Source of the DNA: a virus
Length of the DNA stretch: 64,000 bases
Direction: 5' to 3' (one strand)
Virus record (IMG/VR): IMGVR_UViG_3300025319_000005
Location: 1-64,000 of that record
The position numbers were made by a program, and so were the translations under genes. Below the pieces are notes generated by a model that worked only from the letters and a program-made list of their open reading frames with translations, was not told the DNA's origin and did not search any database. Of this stretch, positions 56,244 to 63,629 are shown one piece after another; position 1 is the first letter of the stretch; every line of letters starts with the position of its first letter.

Positions 56244-56555
56244 TTAATCCTTCATCTTTTTGACTTTAACCTTTTCTTCGTCATCGTCATTTAAATAATC
56301 TTCCGCATCTTCGGTGTCATGACCATGTTTGTTCAGGCAGAAGAATTCTGGACCAGAACCAACTGCGAATAATCTTTCTACACAGGTTTTTACATCCATT
56401 ATTTCACTATCTGTTGTGATTGTAACGTCTCCAACATTATGACCTTCAGTTATGTCATAATTGATTTTTTCAAGGTCAGTTGAAGAATAAGGCTCCTCAG
56501 ATAAAATTTCAATTTGAACTACCGTCCGGTAGAATTTACGTTTACTTAATGACAT
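56244..56555 (-). CDS. hypothetical acidic protein, 103 aa
   Basis: Beta-rich N-terminal half (FYRTVVQIEILSEEPYS), GHNVGDVTITTDSE, then an acidic tail (EDAEDYLNDDDEEK). The pattern recalls small phage proteins of the DUF-type 'conserved in tail-less operons'; no firm family. Confidence 0.65.
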   Translation of the reverse strand: MSLSKRKFYRTVVQIEILSEEPYSSTDLEKINYDITEGHNVGDVTITTDSEIMDVKTCVERLFAVGSGPEFFCLNKHGHDTEDAEDYLNDDDEEKVKVKKMKD

Positions 56556-56580
56556 GATGTTTTGTTTATTTGTGTTTAAT

Positions 56581-57210
56581 TTATTTTTCTACTTCCTGTT
56601 TATAAATTTCAAGCATTTTATCTATTGCTTTATTCTCAACAGCATTTTTATTTGAGGATTTGTCAAAAATTCCTTTCAGAGCTATCTCTCCAACTTTTTT
56701 GCAAGGATAATATGTATCTTCACCTTTCGCAAGTTTTTCTCCGAACCGGTTTCCTTTTTGAGGCTCTTTTTGAAATCCTTTATACAATTCAAGAACCATT
56801 TTATCAAGATCAATTACATATGCGTATTCGCAAAAAAGAGAGTCTTTAATAAAATTAGTTCCATCCAGCATATGCTCAACTTTTCCTGACATTATTTCCG
56901 GTATATATTTTGCACCTTGTAATTCTCTTAATAAGGCATACCATTCTTCTGATTTGCCGGTTGATACACCACTATTAAAAAACTTATTGTATTTTTCCTG
57001 AATTAACTTTGATGGCTTTTTATTTTCATCTACAAGTTCAACTTTTTTACAATTCTTTTTGAACTGGTCCCAGCCATTGATTTCATCAATTTTCTGCAAT
57101 TCTATTACAACTTCTTCACCAACACCGCCGTCTGGATATCCATCAAATTGATTGTAAAATCCTTTGGCTTTTTCATCCTCAATGATTATAACTGCGCTTC
57201 TTGTTCCCAT
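56581..57210 (-). CDS. phage protein of the MGTRS/YNQFDGYP type
   Basis: 209 aa. Starts MGTRSAVIIIEDEKAKGFYNQFDGYPDGGVGEEV. The N-terminal pattern (MGTRS, then Y-x-x-F-D-G-Y-P-x-G-x-G) is shared by a widespread set of small phage and bacterial proteins of unknown role. First gene after the promoter at 57235. Confidence 0.75.
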   Translation of the reverse strand: MGTRSAVIIIEDEKAKGFYNQFDGYPDGGVGEEVVIELQKIDEINGWDQFKKNCKKVELVDENKKPSKLIQEKYNKFFNSGVSTGKSEEWYALLRELQGAKYIPEIMSGKVEHMLDGTNFIKDSLFCEYAYVIDLDKMVLELYKGFQKEPQKGNRFGEKLAKGEDTYYPCKKVGEIALKGIFDKSSNKNAVENKAIDKMLEIYKQEVEK

Positions 57211-57234
57211 TTTATTTATGTGTTTTGGTTTATT

Positions 57235-57273
57235 TTATAATGTACTATACGAAAATTAAATTAAGGTGTTACA
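57235..57273 (-). promoter_or_regulatory. conserved phage promoter
   Basis: One base shorter than the standard 40; drives 57210-56244. Confidence 0.8.
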
Positions 57274-57363
57274 AAATCAGAAGTAATGGGTGCGATTTTT
57301 TTGGTTATCGTTATCATTTATTTTGTGCAGTGAACCACTACTACATCTCACGTACTTCTTTTT

Positions 57364-57918
57364 TTAGTTGTTATTAAATTGATACTCAACATCTTCCTCG
57401 TCATAGAAAAATCCTTGATGTTCACAATCTTCCGGGTAAGGTAAAGAATCCCAAACTTTCTTCCAATTTTCTTTTGAAGGGAGATTCTCGACAAGTTTAG
57501 GAACTTTAAAGCCTCTATTTGCTACAACTGTTAAATTACATCCTCCATAGTCTTTCCATCCTTCTTTTATAAGTTGGTTTGCGGTTTTTCCTCCTTGAGA
57601 TGAAATTGGAGTCTCATAATTGTGAAAATCTTTTATATAAGCCAATTTAACTTTTCCATCTGTGATACCTCTTTCTGTAATTTTGCCGGAGAACACTTTT
57701 TTTCTTATATCGTCTGAGTTTTTACCGGTGATTCCATTCATTTCTCCAATGAGTGTATAAATATCTTTACCTCCAAACTCACCATAACCTCCATAATCTT
57801 CTTCTGTAAAAACCTGACCATCTTCTGTGATCATATGAACTTTAAAAGTTTCTCTAATTGATCCGGCATTAGGAATACTCTTTTGAGTATCCGATGTTTT
57901 AAAACTGAAATATCCCAT
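57364..57918 (-). CDS. hypothetical protein, 184 aa
   Basis: MGYFSFKTSDTQKSIPNAGS, then GGYGEFGGKDIYTLIGEMNG and TVVANRGFKVPKLVEN. A repeated Gly/aromatic pattern suggests a beta-rich binding domain. First gene after the promoter at 57939. Confidence 0.7.
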   Translation of the reverse strand: MGYFSFKTSDTQKSIPNAGSIRETFKVHMITEDGQVFTEEDYGGYGEFGGKDIYTLIGEMNGITGKNSDDIRKKVFSGKITERGITDGKVKLAYIKDFHNYETPISSQGGKTANQLIKEGWKDYGGCNLTVVANRGFKVPKLVENLPSKENWKKVWDSLPYPEDCEHQGFFYDEEDVEYQFNNN

Positions 57919-57938
57919 AATATGTTTTTGTTTTTGAT

Positions 57939-57978
57939 TTATAATGTGCTATACAAATTTTAAATGAGAGGTGTTACA
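57939..57978 (-). promoter_or_regulatory. conserved phage promoter inside a 3' coding end
   Basis: 40-bp element; drives 57918. Encodes the terminal VVTPLI and stop of the upstream gene. Confidence 0.85.
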
Positions 57979-58967
57979 ACTTTGGATAATTTATTCGCAA
58001 ATACTTCATTGATTATTTCTTCAATGTATTCTTCTTCTTTTGTTAATGTTTCTTTACCGGATAGTTTTTGTTTGGCAACAATAAGCTTTTTTAAGTGTTC
58101 TTTGCTATTGTATTTTCCACCAATAGGGAGAAGTATGCCGAATCCTCCAAAAAGTATTTCTAATTCGTGTGTTGAACTCATTGTTCCTTCGTGAAATGAA
58201 GCTCCGTAAAGAATACAACAATTATATATTCCATTTAGATAATTCTCAATAGAAATCTTTTGTTCTTTTTTTGTACTTCCCTCAAGAGAATCTCCAAAGT
58301 GTCTTCCGTCAGAAGATGAAATCCAATTAAACATTCTATGGGAAGGAATCCCTCTTTTTCTTAATCCGGCTTCAATTTGTTTATCATTTACTGCAGTTCT
58401 CCCTGAAGAATGTCCAATCCATCCGTGAGCATATCCTTTTGAAACGTATTCTTTTAATTTTGGTGAGTTAAAAACTTCATCTGAAAACCCACCTTGATAT
58501 AATTTCGGATTTGCCGTTAAAATATCTAAATCCATCCAAAGAACCAATTTTTGTTTCTTTGCTTCCTTTTGAGATTTAATTTTTTCTCTTTCCCAGAAAG
58601 CTTTTTGTGCTGGTATGTTTCTGTCTTTTTTAAAACCTTTATCGTAATAGGATTTTACAAGAGAAATGAACTCTGAAGTGCTTTGAAACTCAGCATCCCG
58701 TCCGAATATCTTATTACTATGTAACCCTTTGTTATAGAACGTTTTATCAGCCTCAAGGTAAAATCCTACATATTTTGAGTCACCGTATATTTCAGCTATT
58801 GTTTCTCCGTTAAGTCCTGGAAATTTTTTGGATACGATTATTGAATTCAGTTCTATTTTGAAATCAATTTCTTTTGTATCGGTAACAATAACAAGAAATT
58901 CATCCATAGATGATGAAGACGCGAAACAAGAGTGAATGTGTTTAGTTATTACGATTGGCTTTTTCAT
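57960..58967 (-). CDS. hypothetical protein, 335 aa, VTPLI tail
   Basis: The largest unrecognised protein of the right part. HIHSCFASSSSMDEFLVIVTDTKEID, GFYLEADKTFYNKG, then a middle AHGWIGHSSGRTAVND and SSDGRHFGDSLEG. No domain I can name. Its last codons are read from the promoter at 57939. Confidence 0.7.
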   Translation of the reverse strand: MKKPIVITKHIHSCFASSSSMDEFLVIVTDTKEIDFKIELNSIIVSKKFPGLNGETIAEIYGDSKYVGFYLEADKTFYNKGLHSNKIFGRDAEFQSTSEFISLVKSYYDKGFKKDRNIPAQKAFWEREKIKSQKEAKKQKLVLWMDLDILTANPKLYQGGFSDEVFNSPKLKEYVSKGYAHGWIGHSSGRTAVNDKQIEAGLRKRGIPSHRMFNWISSSDGRHFGDSLEGSTKKEQKISIENYLNGIYNCCILYGASFHEGTMSSTHELEILFGGFGILLPIGGKYNSKEHLKKLIVAKQKLSGKETLTKEEEYIEEIINEVFANKLSKVVTPLI

Positions 58968-58972
58968 TGTGT

Positions 58973-59185
58973 TTAGTTTTTAACCGGTTTGAATTCACAA
59001 AAATCTTCAAGGTCTCTTAAATCAATTCGACCAAATTTGACTGAGCTATAATAGCCTTGTCTTTCAAATCTCTTAACCCAATTTTTAAAAGCTTCAAGAG
59101 TTGCTTTTAACCCTGTGTATGTTTTACCCATATCAATAGAGATTCCATCTGGGGAGATTACATCATATTTTTTTGAGTTTTCCAT
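58973..59185 (-). CDS. hypothetical protein, 70 aa
   Basis: From MENSKKYDVISPDG. An earlier ATG at 59194 lies inside the promoter's last bases and would make a leaderless message, so the second Met is preferred. Short alpha/beta protein, unknown. Confidence 0.65.
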   Translation of the reverse strand: MENSKKYDVISPDGISIDMGKTYTGLKATLEAFKNWVKRFERQGYYSSVKFGRIDLRDLEDFCEFKPVKN

Positions 59186-59190
59186 TGTTT

Positions 59191-59230
59191 TCATAATGTA
59201 CTATACGAATTTTAAATCTTAGGTGTTACA
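59191..59230 (-). promoter_or_regulatory. conserved phage promoter overlapping an ATG
   Basis: TGTAACACCTAAGATTTAA, then GTATAGTACATTATG; the last three bases are an in-frame ATG of the gene below. Confidence 0.85.
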
Positions 59231-59277
59231 CTTTTAATGAATGTTTGTAACAAAATAGTTATAAACTTGTTACAAAA

Positions 59278-59532
59278 CTACAACCAACCTTCTTTAAATT
59301 TTTCAGGCTTACCTTCTGTTATTCTCCATTTTTCAAACCATTCACCCCATTCTCCCCTTCTTGTTCTTGTGATTGTTACTTCATTATCATCCACAGTATT
59401 TTCCTCAATAAGACTTTTTAAATTCTTTTTGAGCTCTTGGTATGTTTTGAAGCTTTTATATTCTGCTGAAACATAGAAACTTTTTCTTACCCAGCAACCT
59501 GGTTTTTTACCTCTTCTTCTTTGTTGTGCCAT
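59278..59532 (-). CDS. small basic protein with WGE motif
   Basis: 84 aa: MAQQRRRGKKPGCWVRKSFYVSAEYKS, ending EWGEWFEKWRITEGKPEKF. Highly basic N-terminus suggests DNA or RNA contact. Shares a one-base overlap with the GP88-like gene. Unknown family. Confidence 0.6.
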   Translation of the reverse strand: MAQQRRRGKKPGCWVRKSFYVSAEYKSFKTYQELKKNLKSLIEENTVDDNEVTITRTRRGEWGEWFEKWRITEGKPEKFKEGWL

Positions 59533-60326
59533 TATGCTGCTTTTTTAAGTTTAATGATAATTGACTTTGAAACTTCATTGGATTTTACGTTTGTTTTAAT
59601 TGCAAAGCCAGTTTTAAAAGCAAGTGAATTATCAAATCCTTTGAAAATTACTTTCTTATATCTCAAGCCAACAATAACTCCTTTTGGATCTAAGTGTCTT
59701 AAGTCATTTATATCGCCATCAATTACTTTATATCCCAAATGTGATTTAGGAACAACATCAAACACCATTGCAACATTCACTTTATTTCTAAGCATATCCA
59801 TAGCAATGGAATCATTTGTTTCTGACCGGCTGAAAACTAAGTTATAGTTTTTAGGGAGAACTGAATTAAACCTTGTATGATTTTTTGTATAATCATAGAA
59901 AATTACTTTTGGAAACAATTGAAAAATGTTTTTCCCATCTTTGATTTTAAGTTTTTCATAAGGGATATCAGAAGTTCCATTTAGCCGAATGACAAAGTTT
60001 CCTCCTTCAATTTTGTGTTTTACTTCTATCTGAGCTATTTCAGAATAAAGCGTTTTAAGAAATAGGGGTTGGTCGTGTAGAAATAATTCAGTTTTATTCG
60101 TTCTCCCCTTTTGAACTTGTGTTAATCCACCTTTACCGGAACCATATAAACACGACTTTGAACATCCTGCCGTTGCCATAGGACAAACAGTTTTACCTAA
60201 ACTATTTTGTTTATGGGGAGAAAGATATAAAATATATGTTTTCCAACCTAATTTTTCTCCCTTCATCGTTTTTATGTTTCGGGTAGTTAATAAAGAATTT
60301 GGAATGTAATATGGCAAAGTTTCCAT
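59532..60326 (-). CDS. GP88-family phage protein
   Basis: 264 aa. LGWKTYILYLSPHKQNS then VCPMATAGCSKSCLYGSG near residue 46: the C-P-x-x-x-x-x-C-x-x-x-C-x-Y cysteine pattern of the phage GP88 family. Further conserved RLNGTSDIP and FYDYTKNH, and R-Y-K-x-V near the C-terminus. Family function is not established; the cysteines suggest a metal or Fe-S site. Confidence 0.8.
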   Translation of the reverse strand: METLPYYIPNSLLTTRNIKTMKGEKLGWKTYILYLSPHKQNSLGKTVCPMATAGCSKSCLYGSGKGGLTQVQKGRTNKTELFLHDQPLFLKTLYSEIAQIEVKHKIEGGNFVIRLNGTSDIPYEKLKIKDGKNIFQLFPKVIFYDYTKNHTRFNSVLPKNYNLVFSRSETNDSIAMDMLRNKVNVAMVFDVVPKSHLGYKVIDGDINDLRHLDPKGVIVGLRYKKVIFKGFDNSLAFKTGFAIKTNVKSNEVSKSIIIKLKKAA

Positions 60327-60369
60327 AGATAAATAGTTTAATTGGTTTGTAATGTGATATTTTGTTTAT

Positions 60370-60409
60370 TTATAATGCACTATACAAAATTAAATTGAGA
60401 CACGTTACA
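60370..60409 (-). promoter_or_regulatory. conserved phage promoter, variant
   Basis: TGTAACGTGTCTCAATTTAA then GTATAGTGCATTATAA. The -35-side triplet differs (CGTGT for CACCT). Drives the GP88-like gene and 59278. Confidence 0.8.
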
Positions 60410-60410
60410 A

Positions 60411-60587
60411 TTATTTAAACAAACGTAATGTTTTATATAATTCTCCAATCTGAGCTTTTAGAATACGTTGTTCGTGTGCAATAGTATTTATTTGACGCTT
60501 ATTTGCGGAAAGTTTATTCTGAGCAGTTAATAACTCTCTGGAAACCATTTGCTTACACTTGTCGAAAACTTCTTTCTTTACATTCAT
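60411..60587 (-). CDS. small helical protein, 58 aa
   Basis: MNVKKEVFDKCKQMVSRELL followed by NKLSANKRQINTIAHEQRIL, an amphipathic coiled-coil-like helix. Its stop is right against the promoter at 60370. Unknown. Confidence 0.6.
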   Translation of the reverse strand: MNVKKEVFDKCKQMVSRELLTAQNKLSANKRQINTIAHEQRILKAQIGELYKTLRLFK

Positions 60588-60600
60588 TTTGTTCAGGATT

Positions 60601-61100
60601 TTACCGGTTTATTTTTGGTGGAGTTGTTTTAAAAGCTTTTTTATATATTTCTTTTGCTTGTTTCCAATCCTCTGCACCTCCGTCACATGAAATTTCAGTT
60701 TGTGGAAAATGGTGTTTTAATCTTAACATTGAAATTTTAACCATTAAATCGTATGGTTTACGTGCACTTTTACAGAACTCAAATATTAGTCCATTTTCTG
60801 CACGTCCTTCACTCTGTCTTTCTATCACAAAAGTTTCGTGGCTCATATCATCTTTGTTTTCGCCGTTGAATATAATAATATCATCGGTAAATTTAGGTTC
60901 TCCGGTTCCATCTCCGCCGGCCAATACAATTGATTTATCAATTTGATAATCAGCTGATTTTGAGCGGTCTGGTAAAAGTCCGGCTACTGTTTTTAATTCC
61001 TCTGATAGAATTTTGAATTTTTCGCTGTCCAGTTTTGCTGGAGTTTTGTAGTAGTTCGTATATCCGATAATTTCTAACGCCCTTTTGGGTGCGCCCTCAT
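60601..61100 (-). CDS. hypothetical protein, probable -1 frameshift near the start
   Basis: The conserved-looking frame (E-I-I-GYTNYYKTPAKLDSEKFKILSEELK, VAGLLPDRSKSADYQIDKSIVLAGGDGTGEPKF ...) is open from 61098 to 60601 but has no ATG. An ATG at 61100, well placed after the promoter at 61116, enters the other frame and stops after eight codons. The frames meet at C-CCA-AAA, a perfect X-XXY-YYZ slippery heptamer, so -1 frameshifting, or a one-base error, would join them. Protein about 165 aa; the TTG at 60924 would remove the conserved first third. Confidence 0.6.
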
Positions 61101-61115
61101 TTAGTTAATACTGAT

Positions 61116-61155
61116 TTATAATGTACTATACAGAATTTAATTGATAGGTGTTACA
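61116..61155 (-). promoter_or_regulatory. conserved phage promoter
   Basis: 40-bp element; drives 61100-60411. Confidence 0.85.
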
Positions 61156-61226
61156 AAAACAGAAAACAAACATATCTGGTGTAAAATCCTAAAGCAAATA
61201 TATATACGCAAATTAAAACTATATTT

Positions 61227-61282
61227 CTGTCACTAATTAATTCTTTTCGTGACAGGAAATGAATTGGATTTTACGTATATCC
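61227..61282 (-). repeat. inverted repeat copy 2 with internal hairpin
   Basis: CTGTCAC-15 nt-GTGACAG followed by GAATTGGATTTTACGTATA; the reverse complement matches 54185-54240 with few differences. The copies face each other 7 kb apart. Confidence 0.7.
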
Positions 61283-61348
61283 TTATTAGGTAAAATCCTT
61301 CAGCTGGTGCCTGCTGGCCAGGGATTTGGATTTGAGTTAAAAAGAAAA

Positions 61349-61375
61349 GAGCCGAACATTTAATGCCCGGCTCTA
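61349..61375 (-). terminator. intrinsic terminator
   Basis: AGAGCCG pairs with CGGCTCT around a 13-base loop, followed on the minus strand by TTTTCTTTTT. Directly behind the lipoprotein gene ending at 61400. Confidence 0.85.
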
Positions 61376-61399
61376 AGCTCGTCGTGTTTAAATAGGATT

Positions 61400-61591
61400 T
61401 TACTTCTTTGCAGATGTAGTATCCACTTTTACTTTAGTAGAATCAACAGCACCAGTGCTACCTGTTGATACAGGAGCTACAATAATGGTGCTATCAACTG
61501 CTGTTGCTGTTACTTCTTCAGTCTTAGCGGTGTTGCAAGAGGAAAAAATAAACGCTGCTAAAACGGCTGTTAATATCAATGTTTTTTTCAT
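61400..61591 (-). CDS. small flavobacterial-type lipoprotein
   Basis: 63 aa. MKKTLILTAVLAAFIFSSC gives a lipobox with Cys19; the mature part is only Thr/Val/Ser/Asp-rich low complexity (APVSTGSTGAVDSTKVKVDTTS). Short lipoproteins like this are typical of Flavobacteriia. It has its own terminator; no conserved promoter lies directly ahead. Confidence 0.75.
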   Translation of the reverse strand: MKKTLILTAVLAAFIFSSCNTAKTEEVTATAVDSTIIVAPVSTGSTGAVDSTKVKVDTTSAKK

Positions 61592-61615
61592 GGCTGTAAA
61601 TATAGATTAAAAAAC

Positions 61616-61646
61616 AAAAAATCCAAGATTAACTCCCGGATTTTTT
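61616..61646 (-). terminator. intrinsic terminator
   Basis: AAAAATCC and GGATTTTT pair around a 13-base loop with a T-run out on the minus strand. Ends the gene at 61668. Confidence 0.75.
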
Positions 61647-61667
61647 ATTAACAATTTGTTCGATAAA

Positions 61668-61892
61668 TTAGAATATTTCTTTTAAGGTTTTAAATCCAAG
61701 ACTATCATCAACTTTGATAGATATTTCTTCGATTTCACTATCTGGATTTATTTCAGCTTTTACGTGGTACATGAACTCGATAAGAGCTGTGAACGTATCC
61801 AAGTCCATTTGCTTTACATCATTAATTATGCGTTCTTCCATTTCTGCCACCGAAGTAGTTGCGCTTGCAGTGTCTACACTTAGTTTGTCCAT
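61668..61892 (-). CDS. hypothetical acidic protein, 74 aa
   Basis: SVAEMEERIINDVKQMDLDTFTALIEFMYHVKAEINPD; acidic, helical. Sole gene between the variant promoter at 61912 and the terminator at 61616. Confidence 0.65.
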   Translation of the reverse strand: MDKLSVDTASATTSVAEMEERIINDVKQMDLDTFTALIEFMYHVKAEINPDSEIEEISIKVDDSLGFKTLKEIF

Positions 61893-61911
61893 GAGATATT
61901 TTGTTTTTGAT

Positions 61912-61949
61912 TTGTAATGTACTACAAAATTAAATTCTTTGGTGTTATA
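61912..61949 (-). promoter_or_regulatory. conserved phage promoter, damaged -10
   Basis: TATAACACCAAAGAATTTAA then TTGTAGTACATTACAA; the -10 block lacks the AT of GTATAG (two bases missing). Weak or inactive. Confidence 0.6.
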
Positions 61950-61951
61950 TT

Positions 61952-62413
61952 TTAATTCATCGTTATCATTACATAATCAGTATCAACCAATTGAGCGAGC
62001 TCATTTATTTGATTAATTACTTTTTTAGGAACAAGCTCATACAATTTGCCTTTTAATTCACTTTTTTCTACTTCTGCAATTTCTCCTGAAATTTCTGCAA
62101 ATATATCACCCTGAAATATACGCTCACTCATATCGGTAACATCTTTAAATGCTTCACGACCTTTTAAAAGTTTAACTACATCATCCAGTAAAACATTTTC
62201 CGGCATGGTCATAATTGACATTTTGTGCATTGATTTTAATATATTATGCTTAACAAGTTCTATTTCCCCGCCAAATGCTCTTGCTTTTTTAATAGCTTCT
62301 CCCCTTGTGTATTCTTGTATTACTCCATAAGATGCTAAATATCCATTTCGTTTTTGGTCAGCTCTTGCATGGTTGTTTTCTTTTAAAACAACTCTGTATA
62401 ATTTCTTTTCCAT
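61952..62413 (-). CDS. hypothetical protein, 153 aa
   Basis: Basic N-terminus (MEKKLYRVVLKENNHARADQKRNGY), helical C-terminus. Unknown. Single gene under the promoter at 62433. Confidence 0.65.
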   Translation of the reverse strand: MEKKLYRVVLKENNHARADQKRNGYLASYGVIQEYTRGEAIKKARAFGGEIELVKHNILKSMHKMSIMTMPENVLLDDVVKLLKGREAFKDVTDMSERIFQGDIFAEISGEIAEVEKSELKGKLYELVPKKVINQINELAQLVDTDYVMITMN

Positions 62414-62432
62414 GAGATATTTTGTTTTTTGG

Positions 62433-62472
62433 TTATGATGTACTATACAATATTTAATTCTTTGGTGTTACA
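62433..62472 (-). promoter_or_regulatory. conserved phage promoter
   Basis: TGTAACACCAAAGAATTAAA then TTGTATAGTACATCATAA; heads 62413. Confidence 0.8.
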
Positions 62473-62704
62473 AGGCAGTTATTAAAAATTTAGCTATGGC
62501 TTCCAATTCTTCTGCATGAATTAAAATCGAGCCATTACCTTCTGCTTTATCTACTTCCAAGCCAGTAGAACTTAAATGTCCTATTCGACTTCGTTGTCCA
62601 TCAATTGTTCTGAATATCCAGAAGTTTCCAACACCATCATCAATAAATTCAAGTTTATGATTTTTGAATACAGGGTTTTCTATTATTTTGGTTATTGTTT
62701 TCAT
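62468..62704 (-). CDS. hypothetical protein, 78 aa
   Basis: HKLEFIDDGVGNFWIFRTIDGQRSRIGHLSSTG: beta-meander, then an acidic helix. Its stop overlaps the promoter at 62433. Unknown. Confidence 0.65.
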   Translation of the reverse strand: MKTITKIIENPVFKNHKLEFIDDGVGNFWIFRTIDGQRSRIGHLSSTGLEVDKAEGNGSILIHAEELEAIAKFLITAL

Positions 62705-62707
62705 GGC

Positions 62708-62893
62708 TTATTTTCTTTCGTTGATTACCTGATAAATTAAATCCTCAACCACAAGACTCCAATTTGCTGTTTCATCCTGGTTTTGAGCTGCCGGATACCT
62801 TTTTAATACTTCTTGAATTTCCGCGTCAGTCAGTTCTTTTTTTAATGAATCGGCGATTGTTTCGACATCTAAGTCAATTATTTCGTTTTCCAT
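62708..62893 (-). CDS. hypothetical acidic protein, 61 aa
   Basis: Acidic helical protein (DLDVETIADSLKKELTDAEIQEVLKRYP). Unknown; middle of the three-gene run from 63132. Confidence 0.65.
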   Translation of the reverse strand: MENEIIDLDVETIADSLKKELTDAEIQEVLKRYPAAQNQDETANWSLVVEDLIYQVINERK

Positions 62894-62897
62894 GTTG

Positions 62898-63116
62898 TTA
62901 AGGTATTGAAATTATAACTTTTGCTTCAGGGAGAAACTGAGGCGTTACTTCAACTTTGGTTGTGTAAAATTCAGCATCATCAGGAGCAAGTCCTTGATGG
63001 TCAGCAACATCCTGCAACCCTCCTGCAATGTTGTTAGTAATTGTTTTTATATCTTCATCAGATGTGATTTTATCTGAAAAGGTAAGTGTTACTAAAAATG
63101 TGTGTGTCTTACTCAT
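62898..63116 (-). CDS. hypothetical protein, 72 aa
   Basis: HTFLVTLTFSDKITSDEDIKTITNNIAGGLQ; ferredoxin-like beta-alpha pattern. First gene after the promoter at 63132. Confidence 0.65.
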   Translation of the reverse strand: MSKTHTFLVTLTFSDKITSDEDIKTITNNIAGGLQDVADHQGLAPDDAEFYTTKVEVTPQFLPEAKVIISIP

Positions 63117-63131
63117 GGCGTTATGTTTTGT

Positions 63132-63171
63132 TTACAATGTACTATACAAGAAATAATTGAATGGTGTTACA
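63132..63171 (-). promoter_or_regulatory. conserved phage promoter
   Basis: 40-bp element with ACATTGTAA at the end; drives 63116-62468. Confidence 0.8.
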
Positions 63172-63175
63172 AATA

Positions 63176-63373
63176 TTATTCGACTTGTAAAATCCTATCA
63201 AGAATCATTCTCTCAACATTCCCATTCTTTATTTTGTTCGCCCACATACCGGCAATTGCTATAAACTCATCCAATGTATCGGCTTCATCAATTTCTTCTG
63301 TTATTTGTTCTAAATCATCTCCCTCTAAGGTGATGGATTTTTTGTATTCTGATTTCAATTTGTCTAATGTCAT
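63176..63373 (-). CDS. hypothetical protein, 65 aa
   Basis: MTLDKLKSEYKKSITLEGDD, acidic, helical. Same transcript as 63379 from the promoter at 63572. Unknown. Confidence 0.65.
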   Translation of the reverse strand: MTLDKLKSEYKKSITLEGDDLEQITEEIDEADTLDEFIAIAGMWANKIKNGNVERMILDRILQVE

Positions 63374-63378
63374 AGCGT

Positions 63379-63555
63379 TTAGTTTTTTACGTTAATTTCA
63401 GTCATTAATATAAAGTCTTCAAGTTCAGCTCCGTCAAGTGATTTACCACCGTCAGCATAAAATGAAGCAAGCATCATTTCACTTAACTCTTTGAGTTTTG
63501 TTGCAATTTCAACGGCTGTTCCACTTCCTGTTATTTTAATTTCTAATTCTTCCAT
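63379..63555 (-). CDS. small protein, 58 aa
   Basis: MEELEIKITGSGTAVEIATK, then SEMMLASFYADGGKSLDGAE. Starts right after the promoter and is tightly coupled to the next gene. Unknown. Confidence 0.65.
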   Translation of the reverse strand: MEELEIKITGSGTAVEIATKLKELSEMMLASFYADGGKSLDGAELEDFILMTEINVKN

Positions 63556-63571
63556 GATATTTTGTTTTTGT

Positions 63572-63611
63572 TTACAATGTACTATACAAGAAATAATTGA
63601 ATGGTGTTACA
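63572..63611 (-). promoter_or_regulatory. conserved phage promoter
   Basis: 40-bp element identical in its 5' part to that at 63132; drives 63555-63176. Confidence 0.8.
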
Positions 63612-63629
63612 GATACGTGAATATATTTG

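Larger units (their letters stand above)
61156..61399. other. non-coding stretch with repeats and hairpins
   Basis: About 240 bp. Contains the second copy of the 54-kb inverted repeat (61227-61282), four GGATTTTAC cores, a CTGGCCAG palindrome (near 61314) and the terminator at 61349. No gene seen. Confidence 0.5.

Noticed and set aside
24173-58967. Alternative genetic code
   Set aside because: TAA, TAG and TGA all end genes at expected places; the single in-frame TAA in the WGR gene is better explained as a lesion.
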